A DNA stretch of 64,000 nucleotides from Acinetobacter pragensis (GTDB lineage Bacteria; Pseudomonadota; Gammaproteobacteria; Pseudomonadales; Moraxellaceae), in the NCBI RefSeq assembly GCF_001605895.1, contig NZ_LUAW01000011.1:62001-126000 (forward strand), in the 5' to 3' direction. A model generated the notes under the pieces. It worked only from the letters and a program-made list of their open reading frames with translations, ran no database searches and had not been told where the DNA came from. This document shows positions 1-9,129 of this stretch, in pieces. The translations under genes and the position numbers were made by a program. How positions within the stretch are numbered: position 1 is the first letter of the stretch; every line of letters begins with the position of its first letter.

Positions 1-583
1 TATGAATGCTTTCTGCATTCATGTCTTTCACCATCGCAGTCTGTACAAATAACGGCATCACATCCAGCACCCGTATGCCATGCTTTAGCCATTCTATATC
101 CAAGCTTTCGGTCAAGCCGCGGACTGCAAATTTGCTGGCGGAGTACGAGGCTAAATCGGCTTGACCATAAATAGCAGAAGCTGAAGATAAGTTGATGACC
201 CGTGCAAATGCCGCTTTCTTCAAATAAGGCAATGCGCTGTGACAGCCGTTAATGACGCCCTTCACATTGATGTCAATGGTGCGGTGATGCGATATCAAAT
301 CTGTATCTTCAAATGGGCCTGAATACAGAATGCCGGCATTGTTGACTAAAATATTCAAGCCGCCGGCCCATTGCGTAAATTCTTCCAGCGCATTCTGCCA
401 ATGCTGAATATTGGACACATCCAGCAAGCCCGCCTTGGCGTTAGGGCCCAATTGCTGTGCAAGCTGCTGGGCCTGAACGGTATTAATATCATAAATGCCG
501 ACTTTGTAGCCCTGCTGGTAAAACAGTTTTGCTGCAGCCGCGCCGATTCCTTGCGCTGCCCCGCTGATCAAGATGCTGAGCAT
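1..583 (-). CDS. SDR-family NAD(P)-dependent oxidoreductase, 3' end cut by the window
   Basis: This is the first ~194 residues of a short-chain dehydrogenase/reductase; the stop codon lies beyond base 1. The Rossmann glycine motif SGAAQGIG is at residues 7-14, NNAG at 81-84 and the catalytic YSASK at 147-151, with a serine-rich NLSSAS segment at 131-136 supplying the catalytic serine. The ATG at 581-583 has an AAGGAGAAG ribosome site just upstream on the minus strand. Such enzymes oxidise or reduce alcohols and ketones in the cytoplasm; the substrate cannot be read from sequence. It diverges from mazG, so the 110 bp between them must hold promoters for both. Confidence 0.9.
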   Translation of the reverse strand, partial: MLSILISGAAQGIGAAAAKLFYQQGYKVGIYDINTVQAQQLAQQLGPNAKAGLLDVSNIQHWQNALEEFTQWAGGLNILVNNAGILYSGPFEDTDLISHHRTIDINVKGVINGCHSALPYLKKAAFARVINLSSASAIYGQADLASYSASKFAVRGLTESLDIEWLKHGIRVLDVMPLFVQTAMVKDMNAESIH

Positions 584-692
584 GTTATTCTTCTCCTTGT
601 TTTTTTTCATTGATGCGCAGAGCATAGCAAATTCCATTGATGAAAGAATGTACTGCCACATAAATAAATCTTGCAAATCACTGAGGTGCACT

Positions 693-1487
693 ATGGAACA
701 GCTGTTGAATATTATGCGTGAATTGCGTGAAAAGTGCCCTTGGGATCAGCAGCAGACGCCAGAGTCCTTAACACGGTATGCAATTGAAGAAGCCTATGAG
801 GTTGAGGCCGCCGTGCGCGGCGGAACAGCGCATGAAGTCCGTGATGAATTGGGTGATTTGCTGCTGCAGGTGGTTTTTCAGTCACAGATGTACAGTGAGC
901 GCGGCGCTTTTGATTTTCAGGATGTCGTGCAGGCAATTTCAGATAAATTGATCCGGCGGCATCCGCATGTATTCCAGAGTGAGCAGTTCTCTAAACTCAG
1001 CGCTGAAGATGTGTCTGTTTTATGGCAAGAGATAAAGCGCAATGAAAAGCAGGGAAAAAATATGTCACGCTTGGATCAGGTCAAGCATGGCCCAGCCTTG
1101 CAGCAGGCGGAAGAAATTCAGAAAAATGCTGCACAGATTGGCTTTGATTTTGCGGATGTTGAAGATGCCTATGCCAAATTGGAAGAAGAACTAAGCGAGT
1201 TCAAACACGCGCTGAAACGTCAACAATCCGACGAAATTATAGAAGAATTTGGAGATTGCATATTTTCACTGGTGAATATCGGCCGTAAACTTGGCGTTTC
1301 CAGTGAAATGGCCTTATTGGGAACGGTTCATAAATTCAGAAGCCGTTTTGCATATATTGAAGCGCAGGCCAAATTGCAGAATAAAAATATACAAGACTTG
1401 TCGCTGGCTGAGATGGATCAGCTTTGGGAACAGGCAAAACAACAATTTAAACAGCAGGCTTTCGATGAAACACCGCAACTTGAATAA
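693..1487 (+). CDS. mazG: Nucleoside triphosphate pyrophosphohydrolase MazG
   Basis: 264 residues, matching the ~263 of the E. coli enzyme. MazG hydrolyses (d)NTPs to the monophosphate and pyrophosphate, cleaning the pool and, in E. coli, lowering ppGpp under starvation. Two tandem MazG domains are visible: KCPWDQ near residue 14 followed by EEAYEVEAA and DELGDLL, then a second EELSEF ... EEFGDCIFSLVN set, which are the acidic metal-binding helices. An open frame extends upstream to 573, but the ATG at 693 has GAGGTG 7 bases before it and gives the family-typical N-terminus MEQLL, so I start there. The end overlaps the next gene by 23 bp, suggesting cotranscription. Confidence 0.95.
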   Translation: MEQLLNIMRELREKCPWDQQQTPESLTRYAIEEAYEVEAAVRGGTAHEVRDELGDLLLQVVFQSQMYSERGAFDFQDVVQAISDKLIRRHPHVFQSEQFSKLSAEDVSVLWQEIKRNEKQGKNMSRLDQVKHGPALQQAEEIQKNAAQIGFDFADVEDAYAKLEEELSEFKHALKRQQSDEIIEEFGDCIFSLVNIGRKLGVSSEMALLGTVHKFRSRFAYIEAQAKLQNKNIQDLSLAEMDQLWEQAKQQFKQQAFDETPQLE

Positions 1488-1905
1488 ATTTCAGCTCTAT
1501 CTGCTGATGCTGCTGGCGAGCATCAGCATGTCTTGGACACATGCCGCATCGCCATCCAATGGGTCTTATCAGCAATGGAAGTCTGAACAGCAGGCAAAAG
1601 ATCAGCAGCTGAACAGCGCTGCTGAAAGCCGTATCGCCGCCAATCGTGCCGCAGCATCGGCATCCCAAAATCATTATTTATCAAAACCGGCGCTGGCGCC
1701 TTCCACCAGCAGTGATAAAATTAGACTGAACTCTGCGGATGCTGCGCAATTTCAGCAGCTCAGCGGTATCGGTCAAAAAAAAGCTGAAGCGATTGTTGAA
1801 TACCGAAGCAAAAATGGAAAATTTAAAAATATTGAAGATATTCAAGCGGTCAAAGGGATTGGCCCCGCCATTTACGCAAAAAATAAAGACCGGCTGGCAT
1901 TGTAA
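1465..1905 (+). CDS. ComEA-like helix-hairpin-helix DNA-binding protein, exported
   Basis: 146 residues. An N-terminal hydrophobic signal (about residues 8-27, ending near THAASP) precedes a Ser/Ala/Gln-rich linker and a C-terminal double helix-hairpin-helix, seen as the repeated glycine hairpins SGIGQKKAEAIV and KGIGPAIYAK. This is the layout of ComEA proteins, which bind incoming DNA in the periplasm during natural transformation, a trait common in Acinetobacter. The start is the ATG inside the end of mazG; a longer in-frame extension from 1291 lies wholly inside mazG and is rejected. A role in competence is inferred from the family; no other competence gene is adjacent. Confidence 0.8.
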   Translation: MKHRNLNKFQLYLLMLLASISMSWTHAASPSNGSYQQWKSEQQAKDQQLNSAAESRIAANRAAASASQNHYLSKPALAPSTSSDKIRLNSADAAQFQQLSGIGQKKAEAIVEYRSKNGKFKNIEDIQAVKGIGPAIYAKNKDRLAL

Positions 1906-2037
1906 GCCTTGAATATCTAAACAATGCGGCCTCTGTTGAGTCTTTGAACAGGAGAATCAAATTGCCCTTTGATTGTGTTAGAGATATGATTAGCGTCATC
2001 TTAAGATTTTACGTTCAGACGTAGGAGACAGCGTCTT

Positions 2038-3504
2038 TTGCAAACTTTGCACGCGTCAAAATGCGGTTTATCAACTGCACAATTACCTTCTTCCATTTTA
2101 GATGTGATTGATGCCTTAACCAAGGCAGGCTATGAAGCTTATATCGTCGGCGGCGGTGTTCGTGACTTAATGTTAGGTCTAAATCCGAAGGATTATGATG
2201 CGGTCACCAATGCAACGCCATCTCAAGTGAAAGAAGTTTTCGGACGTCGCTGCCGTATTATCGGCCGCCGTTTCGAGCTCGCTCATGTCTATTCTGGCCG
2301 TGAACTGATTGAAGTCGCGACTTTTCGCGCGCCGCCTAAAAAAGAGGTGACATCTGCTTCGGGCATGATCCTGCGGGACAACAACTGGGGAACCATCGAG
2401 CAAGATTTTGTACGCCGGGACTTTTCGATCAATGCGCTGTATTACCAGCCGCGTAAAAATGAAGTGCTGGATTTTTGCAATGCTGTAGATGACATAAAAC
2501 ATAAAACATTGCGTTTGCTGGGCGATCCGATGCAGCGCTTTGAAGAAGATCCTGTGCGGATGCTGCGGACACTGCGGTTTGCCGCCAAGCTTAATTTCAG
2601 TATTGATAAGAAAATATTAGATATTTTCACCCCTGAAGTGACTCAGCTGCTGCGGGATGTATCGCCACACCGTTTGTATGATGAGTCGCAGAAGCTGTTT
2701 ACGATGGGGCATTTAAACCGTGTCATGCCAATGCTGATTGATTTTGGCATTTGGCATCAGTTATTTGCGGATATACCGCCGGTAATTACCCCATTTATTG
2801 AACGCGCTGCGAAAAATACAGATCAGCGTATTTCCATCGGAAAAACGATCAATCCGGCATTTTTCTATGCGGTATTGCTGTGGAAGCCATTCCTTGAACG
2901 CTGTGAATTTTATTCAAGCAAAGGTGCAGTGCCTGCAGAAGCCCGGGCGCAAGCAGGTTTGGATGTATTGAAGCGTCAGGCGACCCGTACTGTCATTCCG
3001 CGTTTTGCAGAAACATTTATTCGTGAAGTTTGGGAAATGCAGACCCGTTTGCTGAATCCAAAACCGCAGCAGATCGAAGCATTATCCAGCCATGCGCGTT
3101 TCCGTGCAGGCTTTGACTTCCTGCTGCTGCGTGAAAAATCCGGAGATAAAGAGACACAGGGCATGGGCATTTGGTGGGATAACTATCAAACCCTCTCTGC
3201 GGATGAAAAAGAACGGGCTATTTCGGAGTATAACCGTCAGCGCGCCAAGAGCCGCCGCAAAGCATCTCAGGCTTCTGCTGAAGATACTAAAGCAAATGCC
3301 TCTATTCAGCAGGCCGAAATTGAACCTTTGGTGAATGAGCCTGAGCCGCGCAGCCGCAGGACCCGTAAGCCGAAGAATTCTTCAGATGGCCGCCGTCCGC
3401 CTGCTGCCGTGTCTGCGGACGGTATTGGCGCAGATCATCCTATCTTAAAGCGCAAGCGTGTTCAGCGTGATTTGAGCCAAGTGGTTTTTGGACCTACGCA
3501 ATGA
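2038..3504 (+). CDS. pcnB: Poly(A) polymerase I
   Basis: 488 residues. Adds 3' poly(A) tails to RNA, marking it for decay. The nucleotidyltransferase core is clear: GGGVRDLMLG at 38-47, the metal-binding D52/D54 in NPKDYDAV, and RRDFSINALYY further on, then EEDPVRMLRTLRFAAKL. The segment GRRFELAHV at 76-84 is the signature separating PcnB from CCA-adding enzymes. The C-terminus is long, basic and probably disordered (RSRRTRKPK), as in other PcnB proteins. The start is a TTG with GTAGGAGA about 9 bases upstream; no ATG lies early enough to keep the N-terminus. Its stop overlaps the start of folK, so the two are translated together. Confidence 0.95.
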   Translation: MQTLHASKCGLSTAQLPSSILDVIDALTKAGYEAYIVGGGVRDLMLGLNPKDYDAVTNATPSQVKEVFGRRCRIIGRRFELAHVYSGRELIEVATFRAPPKKEVTSASGMILRDNNWGTIEQDFVRRDFSINALYYQPRKNEVLDFCNAVDDIKHKTLRLLGDPMQRFEEDPVRMLRTLRFAAKLNFSIDKKILDIFTPEVTQLLRDVSPHRLYDESQKLFTMGHLNRVMPMLIDFGIWHQLFADIPPVITPFIERAAKNTDQRISIGKTINPAFFYAVLLWKPFLERCEFYSSKGAVPAEARAQAGLDVLKRQATRTVIPRFAETFIREVWEMQTRLLNPKPQQIEALSSHARFRAGFDFLLLREKSGDKETQGMGIWWDNYQTLSADEKERAISEYNRQRAKSRRKASQASAEDTKANASIQQAEIEPLVNEPEPRSRRTRKPKNSSDGRRPPAAVSADGIGADHPILKRKRVQRDLSQVVFGPTQ

Positions 3505-3989
3505 GTGCAGTGACATATATTGGACTTGGCAGCAACTTAGGGGACTCGCTTCAAATTCTGACTGAAGCTGTACATAAAATTGCAGCCTTGGGGCCAGTAA
3601 AAGTTTCTAAACTCTACCAAAGTCCGCCAATGGGGCCGCAGGATCAGCCGAACTATTTAAATGCGGCTGTGCAGCTGGTTACCGATTTGGCGCCTTTGGC
3701 CTTGTTGGATGAATTGCAGCGTTTTGAGCAGGAATCTGGCCGAGTACGCCTGCGCCGCTGGGGAGAGCGTACATTGGATTTGGATTTGCTGATGTACGGT
3801 CAGGAACAGATTCAAAATGAACGCCTGACTGTGCCGCATATCGGTGTCATGGAGCGTGATTTTGTGTTGATTCCGCTCTTGGATTTGGATGCGGAGCTGC
3901 AACTGAAAGGACAATTATTAAAAGATTTGCCTATTTTAAAGCACCCTTCACTTGATGTTTTGGATGCTGGAAACTGGGCGAAGATTTAA
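3501..3989 (+). CDS. folK: 6-hydroxymethyl-7,8-dihydropterin pyrophosphokinase
   Basis: 162 residues. Transfers pyrophosphate from ATP to 6-hydroxymethyl-dihydropterin, the step before dihydropteroate synthase in folate synthesis. Family landmarks: GLGSNLGDS at 8-16, the YQSPPMG loop near 39-45 and RTLDLDLLMYG at 90-100, whose two aspartates (93, 95) hold the magnesium ions. ATGA overlap with pcnB indicates translational coupling; pcnB-folK pairing is common in gammaproteobacteria. It is followed by panB after a 43-bp gap. Confidence 0.95.
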   Translation: MSAVTYIGLGSNLGDSLQILTEAVHKIAALGPVKVSKLYQSPPMGPQDQPNYLNAAVQLVTDLAPLALLDELQRFEQESGRVRLRRWGERTLDLDLLMYGQEQIQNERLTVPHIGVMERDFVLIPLLDLDAELQLKGQLLKDLPILKHPSLDVLDAGNWAKI

Positions 3990-4032
3990 AATGTTTAATG
4001 GCTAAAAGATAGGCCATAAGAGGAACATCGGG

Positions 4033-4842
4033 ATGATTAGTCTAAGTGACTTAAGAAAATTTAAAGCGGAAGGCCGCAAATTCTCCTGCCTGACTTGCTA
4101 TGATGCAAGCATGGCGAAAGCTATGGAAGTCGCTGAGATTGATACCATTTTGGTCGGCGATTCTTTAGGTATGACGATTCAAGGCTGTGATTCGACGCTG
4201 CCTGTGAATGTCAGCGATATGGCCTATCATACAGCCGCAGTGCGCCGCGGAAATTCGCATGCATTCATTTTAACGGACTTGCCGTTTATGAGCTATGCCA
4301 CCCTGAATGATGCATTGATCAGCTCTAAAACGATCATGCAGGCGGGCGCGCATATGGTGAAGCTGGAAGGCGGGGCATGGCTGGCTGAAACTGTGCAAGT
4401 ACTGACCCGAAATGGTATTCCGGTATGTGTGCATTTAGGCCTGACGCCACAGTCTGTGCATGTCTTTGGTGGCTATAAAGTACAGGCGCGTACACGTGCT
4501 GCTGCAGATCAGCTGATTGCTGACTGTAAGGCTGTGGTTGAGGCGGGTGCGGCTGTTTTGCTGCTGGAATGCGTTCCTGCGCAAGTCGGCAAGGAAATCA
4601 GCGGACTGTTCCCGAATACTCCTGTAATTGGTATAGGCGCGGGTGCGGAAACTGATGGGCAAGTGCTGGTTGTACAGGATATGCTGGGGCTGAACTTTAG
4701 CCATGTGGCCAAATTTGTCCGTAATTTTATGAAAGAGCAAGCGGGTGAAACTGCGATTGTCGATGCGTTCAAAGCTTATCATGACGCAGTTTTGGCCGGA
4801 ACATTCCCAGCCAAAGAACATACTTTCCAAATTGAGCTGTAA
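4033..4842 (+). CDS. panB: Ketopantoate hydroxymethyltransferase
   Basis: 269 residues. Makes ketopantoate from 2-oxoisovalerate and methylene-tetrahydrofolate, the first committed step to pantothenate and CoA. The TIM-barrel enzyme shows CYDASMA at 22-28, the metal-binding VGDSLGM at 41-47 (Asp43), and GIGAGAETDGQVLV near the C-terminal third. AAGAGGAAC lies upstream of the ATG. panC follows after 3 bp. Placement after folK is functionally sensible because PanB consumes a folate one-carbon unit. Confidence 0.96.
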   Translation: MISLSDLRKFKAEGRKFSCLTCYDASMAKAMEVAEIDTILVGDSLGMTIQGCDSTLPVNVSDMAYHTAAVRRGNSHAFILTDLPFMSYATLNDALISSKTIMQAGAHMVKLEGGAWLAETVQVLTRNGIPVCVHLGLTPQSVHVFGGYKVQARTRAAADQLIADCKAVVEAGAAVLLLECVPAQVGKEISGLFPNTPVIGIGAGAETDGQVLVVQDMLGLNFSHVAKFVRNFMKEQAGETAIVDAFKAYHDAVLAGTFPAKEHTFQIEL

Positions 4843-4845
4843 AAC

Positions 4846-5694
4846 ATGAAAACTGAAACAACCATCCAAGGTTTAGCGGCATCACTGAATCCATCCCGGG
4901 CAGCCCGTAAAATTATCGGTTTTGTGCCGACGATGGGGAATTTGCACGAAGGTCACTTGAACCTTGTGCGTGAAGCGCGCCAGCTTTGCGATATTGTCGT
5001 GGTCAGCATTTTTGTGAATCCGATTCAGTTTGGACCCAATGAAGATTTTGACAGCTATCCGCGTACATTAGAGCAGGATCAGCGTTTGCTGGCTGATGCA
5101 GGCTGCGATATTGTTTTTGCCCCAAGTGTTGAGCAGATGTATGGTAAAAAGCCGCGTTTGACCAATATTTCAGTTGGCGGCATCACCGATGATTTATGCG
5201 GTTCACAGCGCCCAGGCCATTTCGACGGTGTGGCTGTGGTGGTGACGAAGCTATTCAATATCGTGCAGCCGAACTATGCTTTCTTTGGTCAAAAAGATTA
5301 TCAGCAGCTGGCGGTCATCCGTCAGTTTGTACGTGACCTGAATATTCCGCTGGAAGTGATAGGCGTGCCGATTACCCGTGCGGAAGACGGTTTGGCGCTC
5401 AGCTCGCGCAATGGCTATTTAAGTGCAGAAAACCGCGAGAAAGCGCCAGTCATTTATAAAACGCTGAAAGCGGCAGAGCAGGCCCTGCTGTTAGGGAAAG
5501 CCTTATCTGAAGTGTTAGCAGAGATGAAAACAGCCTTGACAGAGGCAGGCTTTGTTGTGGACTATGTAGAAGCCAGAACGACAGAACTTCAAAAGATTGA
5601 ACAGTTTAATGAAGATCTGGTGCTGTTTGTGGCTGTAAAATTAGGTGCAACACGCCTCATCGATAACCTGCAGGTGAAATATCCCGCTTCTTAG
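4846..5694 (+). CDS. panC: Pantothenate synthetase (pantoate-beta-alanine ligase)
   Basis: 282 residues. Condenses pantoate and beta-alanine using ATP. The nucleotidyl-transfer motif [10 protein letters not shown] is at 28-37; [17 protein letters not shown] follows, then [14 protein letters not shown] and the ATP-loop element [10 protein letters not shown]. The gene begins 3 bp after panB, so the two form a tight unit. The 22-bp gap to rapZ suggests the transcript continues. Confidence 0.96.
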   Translation: MKTETTIQGLAASLNPSRAARKIIGFVPTMGNLHEGHLNLVREARQLCDIVVVSIFVNPIQFGPNEDFDSYPRTLEQDQRLLADAGCDIVFAPSVEQMYGKKPRLTNISVGGITDDLCGSQRPGHFDGVAVVVTKLFNIVQPNYAFFGQKDYQQLAVIRQFVRDLNIPLEVIGVPITRAEDGLALSSRNGYLSAENREKAPVIYKTLKAAEQALLLGKALSEVLAEMKTALTEAGFVVDYVEARTTELQKIEQFNEDLVLFVAVKLGATRLIDNLQVKYPAS

Positions 5695-5716
5695 CGCAAC
5701 ATAGGGCAGTCATGCA

Positions 5717-6568
5717 ATGAAACGCATTTTAATTGTTACAGGTCAATCTGGTTCTGGGAAAAGTTCTGCGCTGCAGGTGCTTGAAGATCTTGGCTATTAC
5801 TGTATAGATAATTTGCCTTTGGCGTTGCTGCCGGAAATTGTGGAAAAGCTGGACAAGGAAAACAACCTTGAGCAGCTGGCCTTGGGTGTGGATGTGCGCA
5901 GCACGCGGGCAGACCTGCAGGAATTCGATCAAGTCTTTCAGCAGCTGCAGCGCCACGGTTCGGTCGATATTATTTACCTGACCACGCGGGATCAGGAGCT
6001 GATTTCACGGTTCAGCGCTTCGCGCCGCCCGCATCCATTATCCAGCCGTTTTAAAAGCCTGAATGAATGCATTCAGGAAGAGAAATCGCTGCTGCTGCCT
6101 ATTCAAATGCGCTCAACCGTGCATATTGATACCACCGATAAAAGCGTGCATGATTTAAAGCATGTGCTGCTGACGAAGCTGGGGCAAGCCGATAATCTGA
6201 TTTTAATTTTGCAGTCTTTTGGCTTTAAGCATGGCATCCCGCTGGATGCAGACTACGTTTTTGATGTACGGCATCTGCCGAACCCGCATTGGGATTTAGA
6301 ATTAAGAAAATATTCAGGCTTGGATGAGCCTGTACAGAAATTTTTAGAACAAAGCCCTCAGACTGAAGAAATGTTTCAGGACATTTATCATTTTTTGGAC
6401 AAATGGCTGCCGGCATTTTCAGAAGGCCACCGTCACTATATGACGGTCTCGATTGGATGCACTGGAGGACAGCATCGTTCTGTTTATATTGTGGATAGAC
6501 TAAAAAAAGCCCTTGAGGCAAAATGGTCTATTCAGGTCTTACATAGAGAAATGAAGCACTGGTCATGA
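5717..6568 (+). CDS. rapZ: RNase adapter protein RapZ
   Basis: 283 residues. RapZ is a GTP/ATP-binding protein; in enterics it senses glucosamine-6-phosphate and delivers the sRNA GlmZ to RNase E. Walker [10 protein letters not shown] is at 9-17, a Walker-B-like acidic segment lies after it, and the conserved C-terminal [14 protein letters not shown] is present. In E. coli it sits with rpoN and ptsN upstream and npr downstream; here only the npr-type gene follows (overlapping 4 bp), and panBC lie upstream. Whether it acts on a GlmZ-like RNA in this genus is unknown. Confidence 0.93.
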   Translation: MKRILIVTGQSGSGKSSALQVLEDLGYYCIDNLPLALLPEIVEKLDKENNLEQLALGVDVRSTRADLQEFDQVFQQLQRHGSVDIIYLTTRDQELISRFSASRRPHPLSSRFKSLNECIQEEKSLLLPIQMRSTVHIDTTDKSVHDLKHVLLTKLGQADNLILILQSFGFKHGIPLDADYVFDVRHLPNPHWDLELRKYSGLDEPVQKFLEQSPQTEEMFQDIYHFLDKWLPAFSEGHRHYMTVSIGCTGGQHRSVYIVDRLKKALEAKWSIQVLHREMKHWS

Positions 6569-6834
6569 TAGACACAACTGTTGACGTAATTAATAAACTA
6601 GGTTTACATGCGCGTGCGTCTGGCAAACTGATTGAAGTCACCACAAAATTCAGCTCATCGATTCAGATCGGCAAAGGTGATAAATTGGTAGATGCAAAAA
6701 ATATTATGTCCCTGCTGATGCTTGGTGCTGGCAAGGGCACAACTTTACGGATAGTGATTGAAGGCGCAGATGAAGAAAAAGCTTTATCTGAAGTTCAAGC
6801 ACTTTTCGCAGCGAAATTTTACGAGGCAGATTAA
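6565..6834 (+). CDS. ptsO: Phosphocarrier protein NPr (nitrogen PTS HPr)
   Basis: 89 residues, HPr fold. The phosphorylatable histidine is His15 in [11 protein letters not shown], and [18 protein letters not shown] carries the usual serine region of HPr proteins. NPr passes phosphate from PtsP (EI-Ntr) to PtsN (EIIA-Ntr), a regulatory rather than sugar-transport chain. It overlaps rapZ by 4 bp. In A. baumannii work on GigA/GigB, NPr is reported as a partner of that pathway; gigA and gigB homologues lie in this same window at 44.1-45.7 kb. Confidence 0.92.
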   Translation: MIDTTVDVINKLGLHARASGKLIEVTTKFSSSIQIGKGDKLVDAKNIMSLLMLGAGKGTTLRIVIEGADEEKALSEVQALFAAKFYEAD

Positions 6835-6836
6835 TC

Positions 6837-7370
6837 GTGGCAAGTCGATCGAAGAGCTTAACTGATGAAGATTTTGATTCTTTAGAAGGACGTGCAAGTA
6901 AAACCGAACAGAAAAAAGCTGTTCAGCGTATGGCTGCTTTAGGCTCACAGCTGGCTGAGCTAAGTGCGAAACAAATTAAAAATCTGCCTGTTGAAGAGCG
7001 TTTAATTGAAGCGCTGCTCGATGTGCAGCAGATTACGTCACATGAAGCGCGCCGCCGTCAATTTTTACGTATTGGTAAACTGTTGCGTAATGAAGATGAA
7101 ACGGTCATTTTGTCATATCTAACCCCGAAACAAGGGCTGAAAAAAACAGCACAGCTACAGCGTTGGGTAGAGCGTATTGTTAAAGATGGCGACCCTGCGA
7201 TTAATGAGTTTACCAAAACGTATAATGCGACAGAACGTCATACTTTACGCCAGCATTATCTCCGTGTGCACCGTGATCTTAAAAATCAAGCGCCTGAGGA
7301 AGAGGTGAGTGCATCTAAGTTGAAGATGTTTAACTATCTGCAGCAAGTGGCCTTAATTTCAGATAATTAA
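6837..7370 (+). CDS. darP: Ribosome-associated protein DarP/YjgA family
   Basis: 177 residues, highly charged and helical, matching the YjgA/DUF615 family (E. coli 183 residues). DarP associates with pre-50S particles and helps late 23S maturation. The segment VEERLIEALLDVQQI followed by HEARRRQFLRIGKLLR is typical. The start is a GTG only 2 bases after the ptsO stop, so translation is probably coupled. A strong terminator follows 12 bp after the stop and closes the rapZ-ptsO-darP unit. Confidence 0.92.
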   Translation: MASRSKSLTDEDFDSLEGRASKTEQKKAVQRMAALGSQLAELSAKQIKNLPVEERLIEALLDVQQITSHEARRRQFLRIGKLLRNEDETVILSYLTPKQGLKKTAQLQRWVERIVKDGDPAINEFTKTYNATERHTLRQHYLRVHRDLKNQAPEEEVSASKLKMFNYLQQVALISDN

Positions 7371-7382
7371 TTTTCGTTATGC

Positions 7383-7417
7383 AATAAAAAACGGCTCTTT
7401 TGAGCCGTTTTTTATTG
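7383..7417. terminator. Bidirectional Rho-independent terminator after darP
   Basis: The stem AAACGGCTC / GAGCCGTTT with a 4-base loop is flanked by A- and T-runs, so it can work on both strands. It closes darP on the plus strand. Confidence 0.9.
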
Positions 7418-7442
7418 CATATTATTTATCGCTGCATCTTTA

Positions 7443-7478
7443 GCAATGCCTTTCTTTATGCGTTAAAAAAGGCATTGC
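7443..7478 (-). terminator. Inverted repeat just downstream of the acyl-CoA synthetase gene
   Basis: GCAATGCCTTT and AAAGGCATTGC form a perfect 11-bp stem with a 14-base loop, 8 bp beyond the minus-strand stop. There is no T-run after it, so it may protect or pause the RNA rather than terminate by itself. The darP terminator behind it is bidirectional and could finish the job. Confidence 0.5.
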
Positions 7479-7485
7479 GGCAACA

Positions 7486-9129
7486 CTAGCTTAACTCAGT
7501 ATTTGCACGCTCTTTTGCCCAGTCGCGCAAAATAAATTTCTGCAGTTTGCCGGTGGAGGTTTTAGGAATTTCAGTAATCACCACATCTTTTGGCACTTTA
7601 AAGCGTGCAAGATGTTGCTTGCAGAACTCAATAATCTCTTCGGGGCTCGCTTCTTTGCCGGTTTTCAGCTCAATGAAAGCGCAAGGCACTTCCTGCCAGC
7701 GCGGATCAGGCTTGGCAACAACTGCGGCTGTTAATACAGCAGGATGCTGGTACAGCACTTCCTCGACTTCTAAGGAGGAAATATTTTCACCGCCAGAAAT
7801 AATCACATCTTTCGAGCGGTCAGTAATTTTGGCATAGCCATCCGGCTGGCAAACAGCTAAATCTCCAGTGTGGAACCAGCCGCCTGCAAAGGCTTCCGCT
7901 GTCGCGTTAGGGTTTTTCAGATAGCCCTTCATGACAATGTTGCCTCGGAACATAATCTCGCCCATGGTTTTACCGTCATGCGGAACGGGCAGCATGGTTT
8001 CAGGATCAATGACTTTCATGCCGTCCTGCAGCGGATATGGTACGCCTTGGCGCGAATGCAGCTGCGCCTGTTCCTGAATAGACAAGTCTGACCATCCAGC
8101 TTGTGAAGCGCACAGTGCAGACGGGCCATAGGTTTCAGTTAAACCGTAAACGTGGGTGACATTGATGCCGATATTGCGCATGCCTTCAATGATGGCTGCA
8201 GGAGGCGCTGCACCCGCGACCATCACTTCTACACGGTGATCAATTTTGACTTTTTTCTCTTCAGGGGTATTGATCAGCATCGACAAGACAATTGGCGCGC
8301 CGCAGAAGTAGTCCACTTTGTGTTCGGCAATGAGTTTATAAATCAGCTCAGGATCGACTTTGCGCAGGCAGATGTTGGTGCCGCCATTGGCTGCGATGGT
8401 CCATGCAAAACACCAGCCATTGCAATGAAACAGCGGCAGCGTCCATAAATAGGTTGCACGCGGTGTCATGCCGCAGGCGATGATATTGCTGGCTGCGTTA
8501 ATATAGGCGCCGCGGTGATGATAGACCACGCCTTTCGGGTTGCCTGTGGTGCCGGAGGTGTAATTCAGGCTGATGGCATCCCATTCATCCTGCGGCAAAT
8601 GCCATTCAAAATGCGGATTGCCCTCTGACAGCCAGTTTTCATATTCAACTTGACCAATTGGCGCTGGACTGGCTTCTTGATATTCAGCGTCATCCACATC
8701 AATTACAAAAATATCCTGATTGACGAAAGCCAGCGCTTCTTGAGCGACTGCCGCAAATTCAGGATCGACCAGAAGCACTTTGGTTTCTGCATGTTCAAGC
8801 ATGAATGCAATGGTTTTTGCATCTAAGCGGGTATTGATGGTATTCAGCACAGCGCCTGCCATCGGTACCGCAAAATGCGCTTCGATCATCGCAGGCGTGT
8901 TCGGCAAAAGCACCGATACGGTGTCATTTTTACCAATGCCCAGCTGCTGCAGCTGATGCGCGAATTGGCAGCAGCGCTGATACGTTTCCCGCCAGCTGAT
9001 ATGACGCGAACCATGGATAATGGCATCTTGGTGCGGATAAATATAAGCCGCGCGCTCTAAATAGCGCAATGGCGATAAGGCAACAAAATTCGCCGGTGTC
9101 CGTGGCAATTCATCATATGCACTAACCAT
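7486..9129 (-). CDS. AMP-forming acyl-CoA synthetase (AlkK/FadD-like)
   Basis: 547 residues. Activates a carboxylic acid to its acyl-adenylate and then to acyl-CoA. The adenylation motif YTSGTTGNPKG lies near residue 190, YGLTETYGPS in the middle, and WFHTGDLAV, DRSKDVIISGGENISS and PKTSTGKLQK towards the C-terminus, the last carrying the catalytic lysine. Length and the N-terminus (LSPLRYLERAAYIYP) fit the medium-chain/AlkK-type group, but chain-length preference cannot be read from sequence. It is transcribed alone on the minus strand. Confidence 0.92.
   Translation of the reverse strand: MVSAYDELPRTPANFVALSPLRYLERAAYIYPHQDAIIHGSRHISWRETYQRCCQFAHQLQQLGIGKNDTVSVLLPNTPAMIEAHFAVPMAGAVLNTINTRLDAKTIAFMLEHAETKVLLVDPEFAAVAQEALAFVNQDIFVIDVDDAEYQEASPAPIGQVEYENWLSEGNPHFEWHLPQDEWDAISLNYTSGTTGNPKGVVYHHRGAYINAASNIIACGMTPRATYLWTLPLFHCNGWCFAWTIAANGGTNICLRKVDPELIYKLIAEHKVDYFCGAPIVLSMLINTPEEKKVKIDHRVEVMVAGAAPPAAIIEGMRNIGINVTHVYGLTETYGPSALCASQAGWSDLSIQEQAQLHSRQGVPYPLQDGMKVIDPETMLPVPHDGKTMGEIMFRGNIVMKGYLKNPNATAEAFAGGWFHTGDLAVCQPDGYAKITDRSKDVIISGGENISSLEVEEVLYQHPAVLTAAVVAKPDPRWQEVPCAFIELKTGKEASPEEIIEFCKQHLARFKVPKDVVITEIPKTSTGKLQKFILRDWAKERANTELS

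Noticed and set aside
371..692. Open frames antisense to the SDR gene and a mazG extension starting at 573
   Set aside because: They are shadows of the SDR coding sequence or lack ribosome sites; MazG homology starts at 693.
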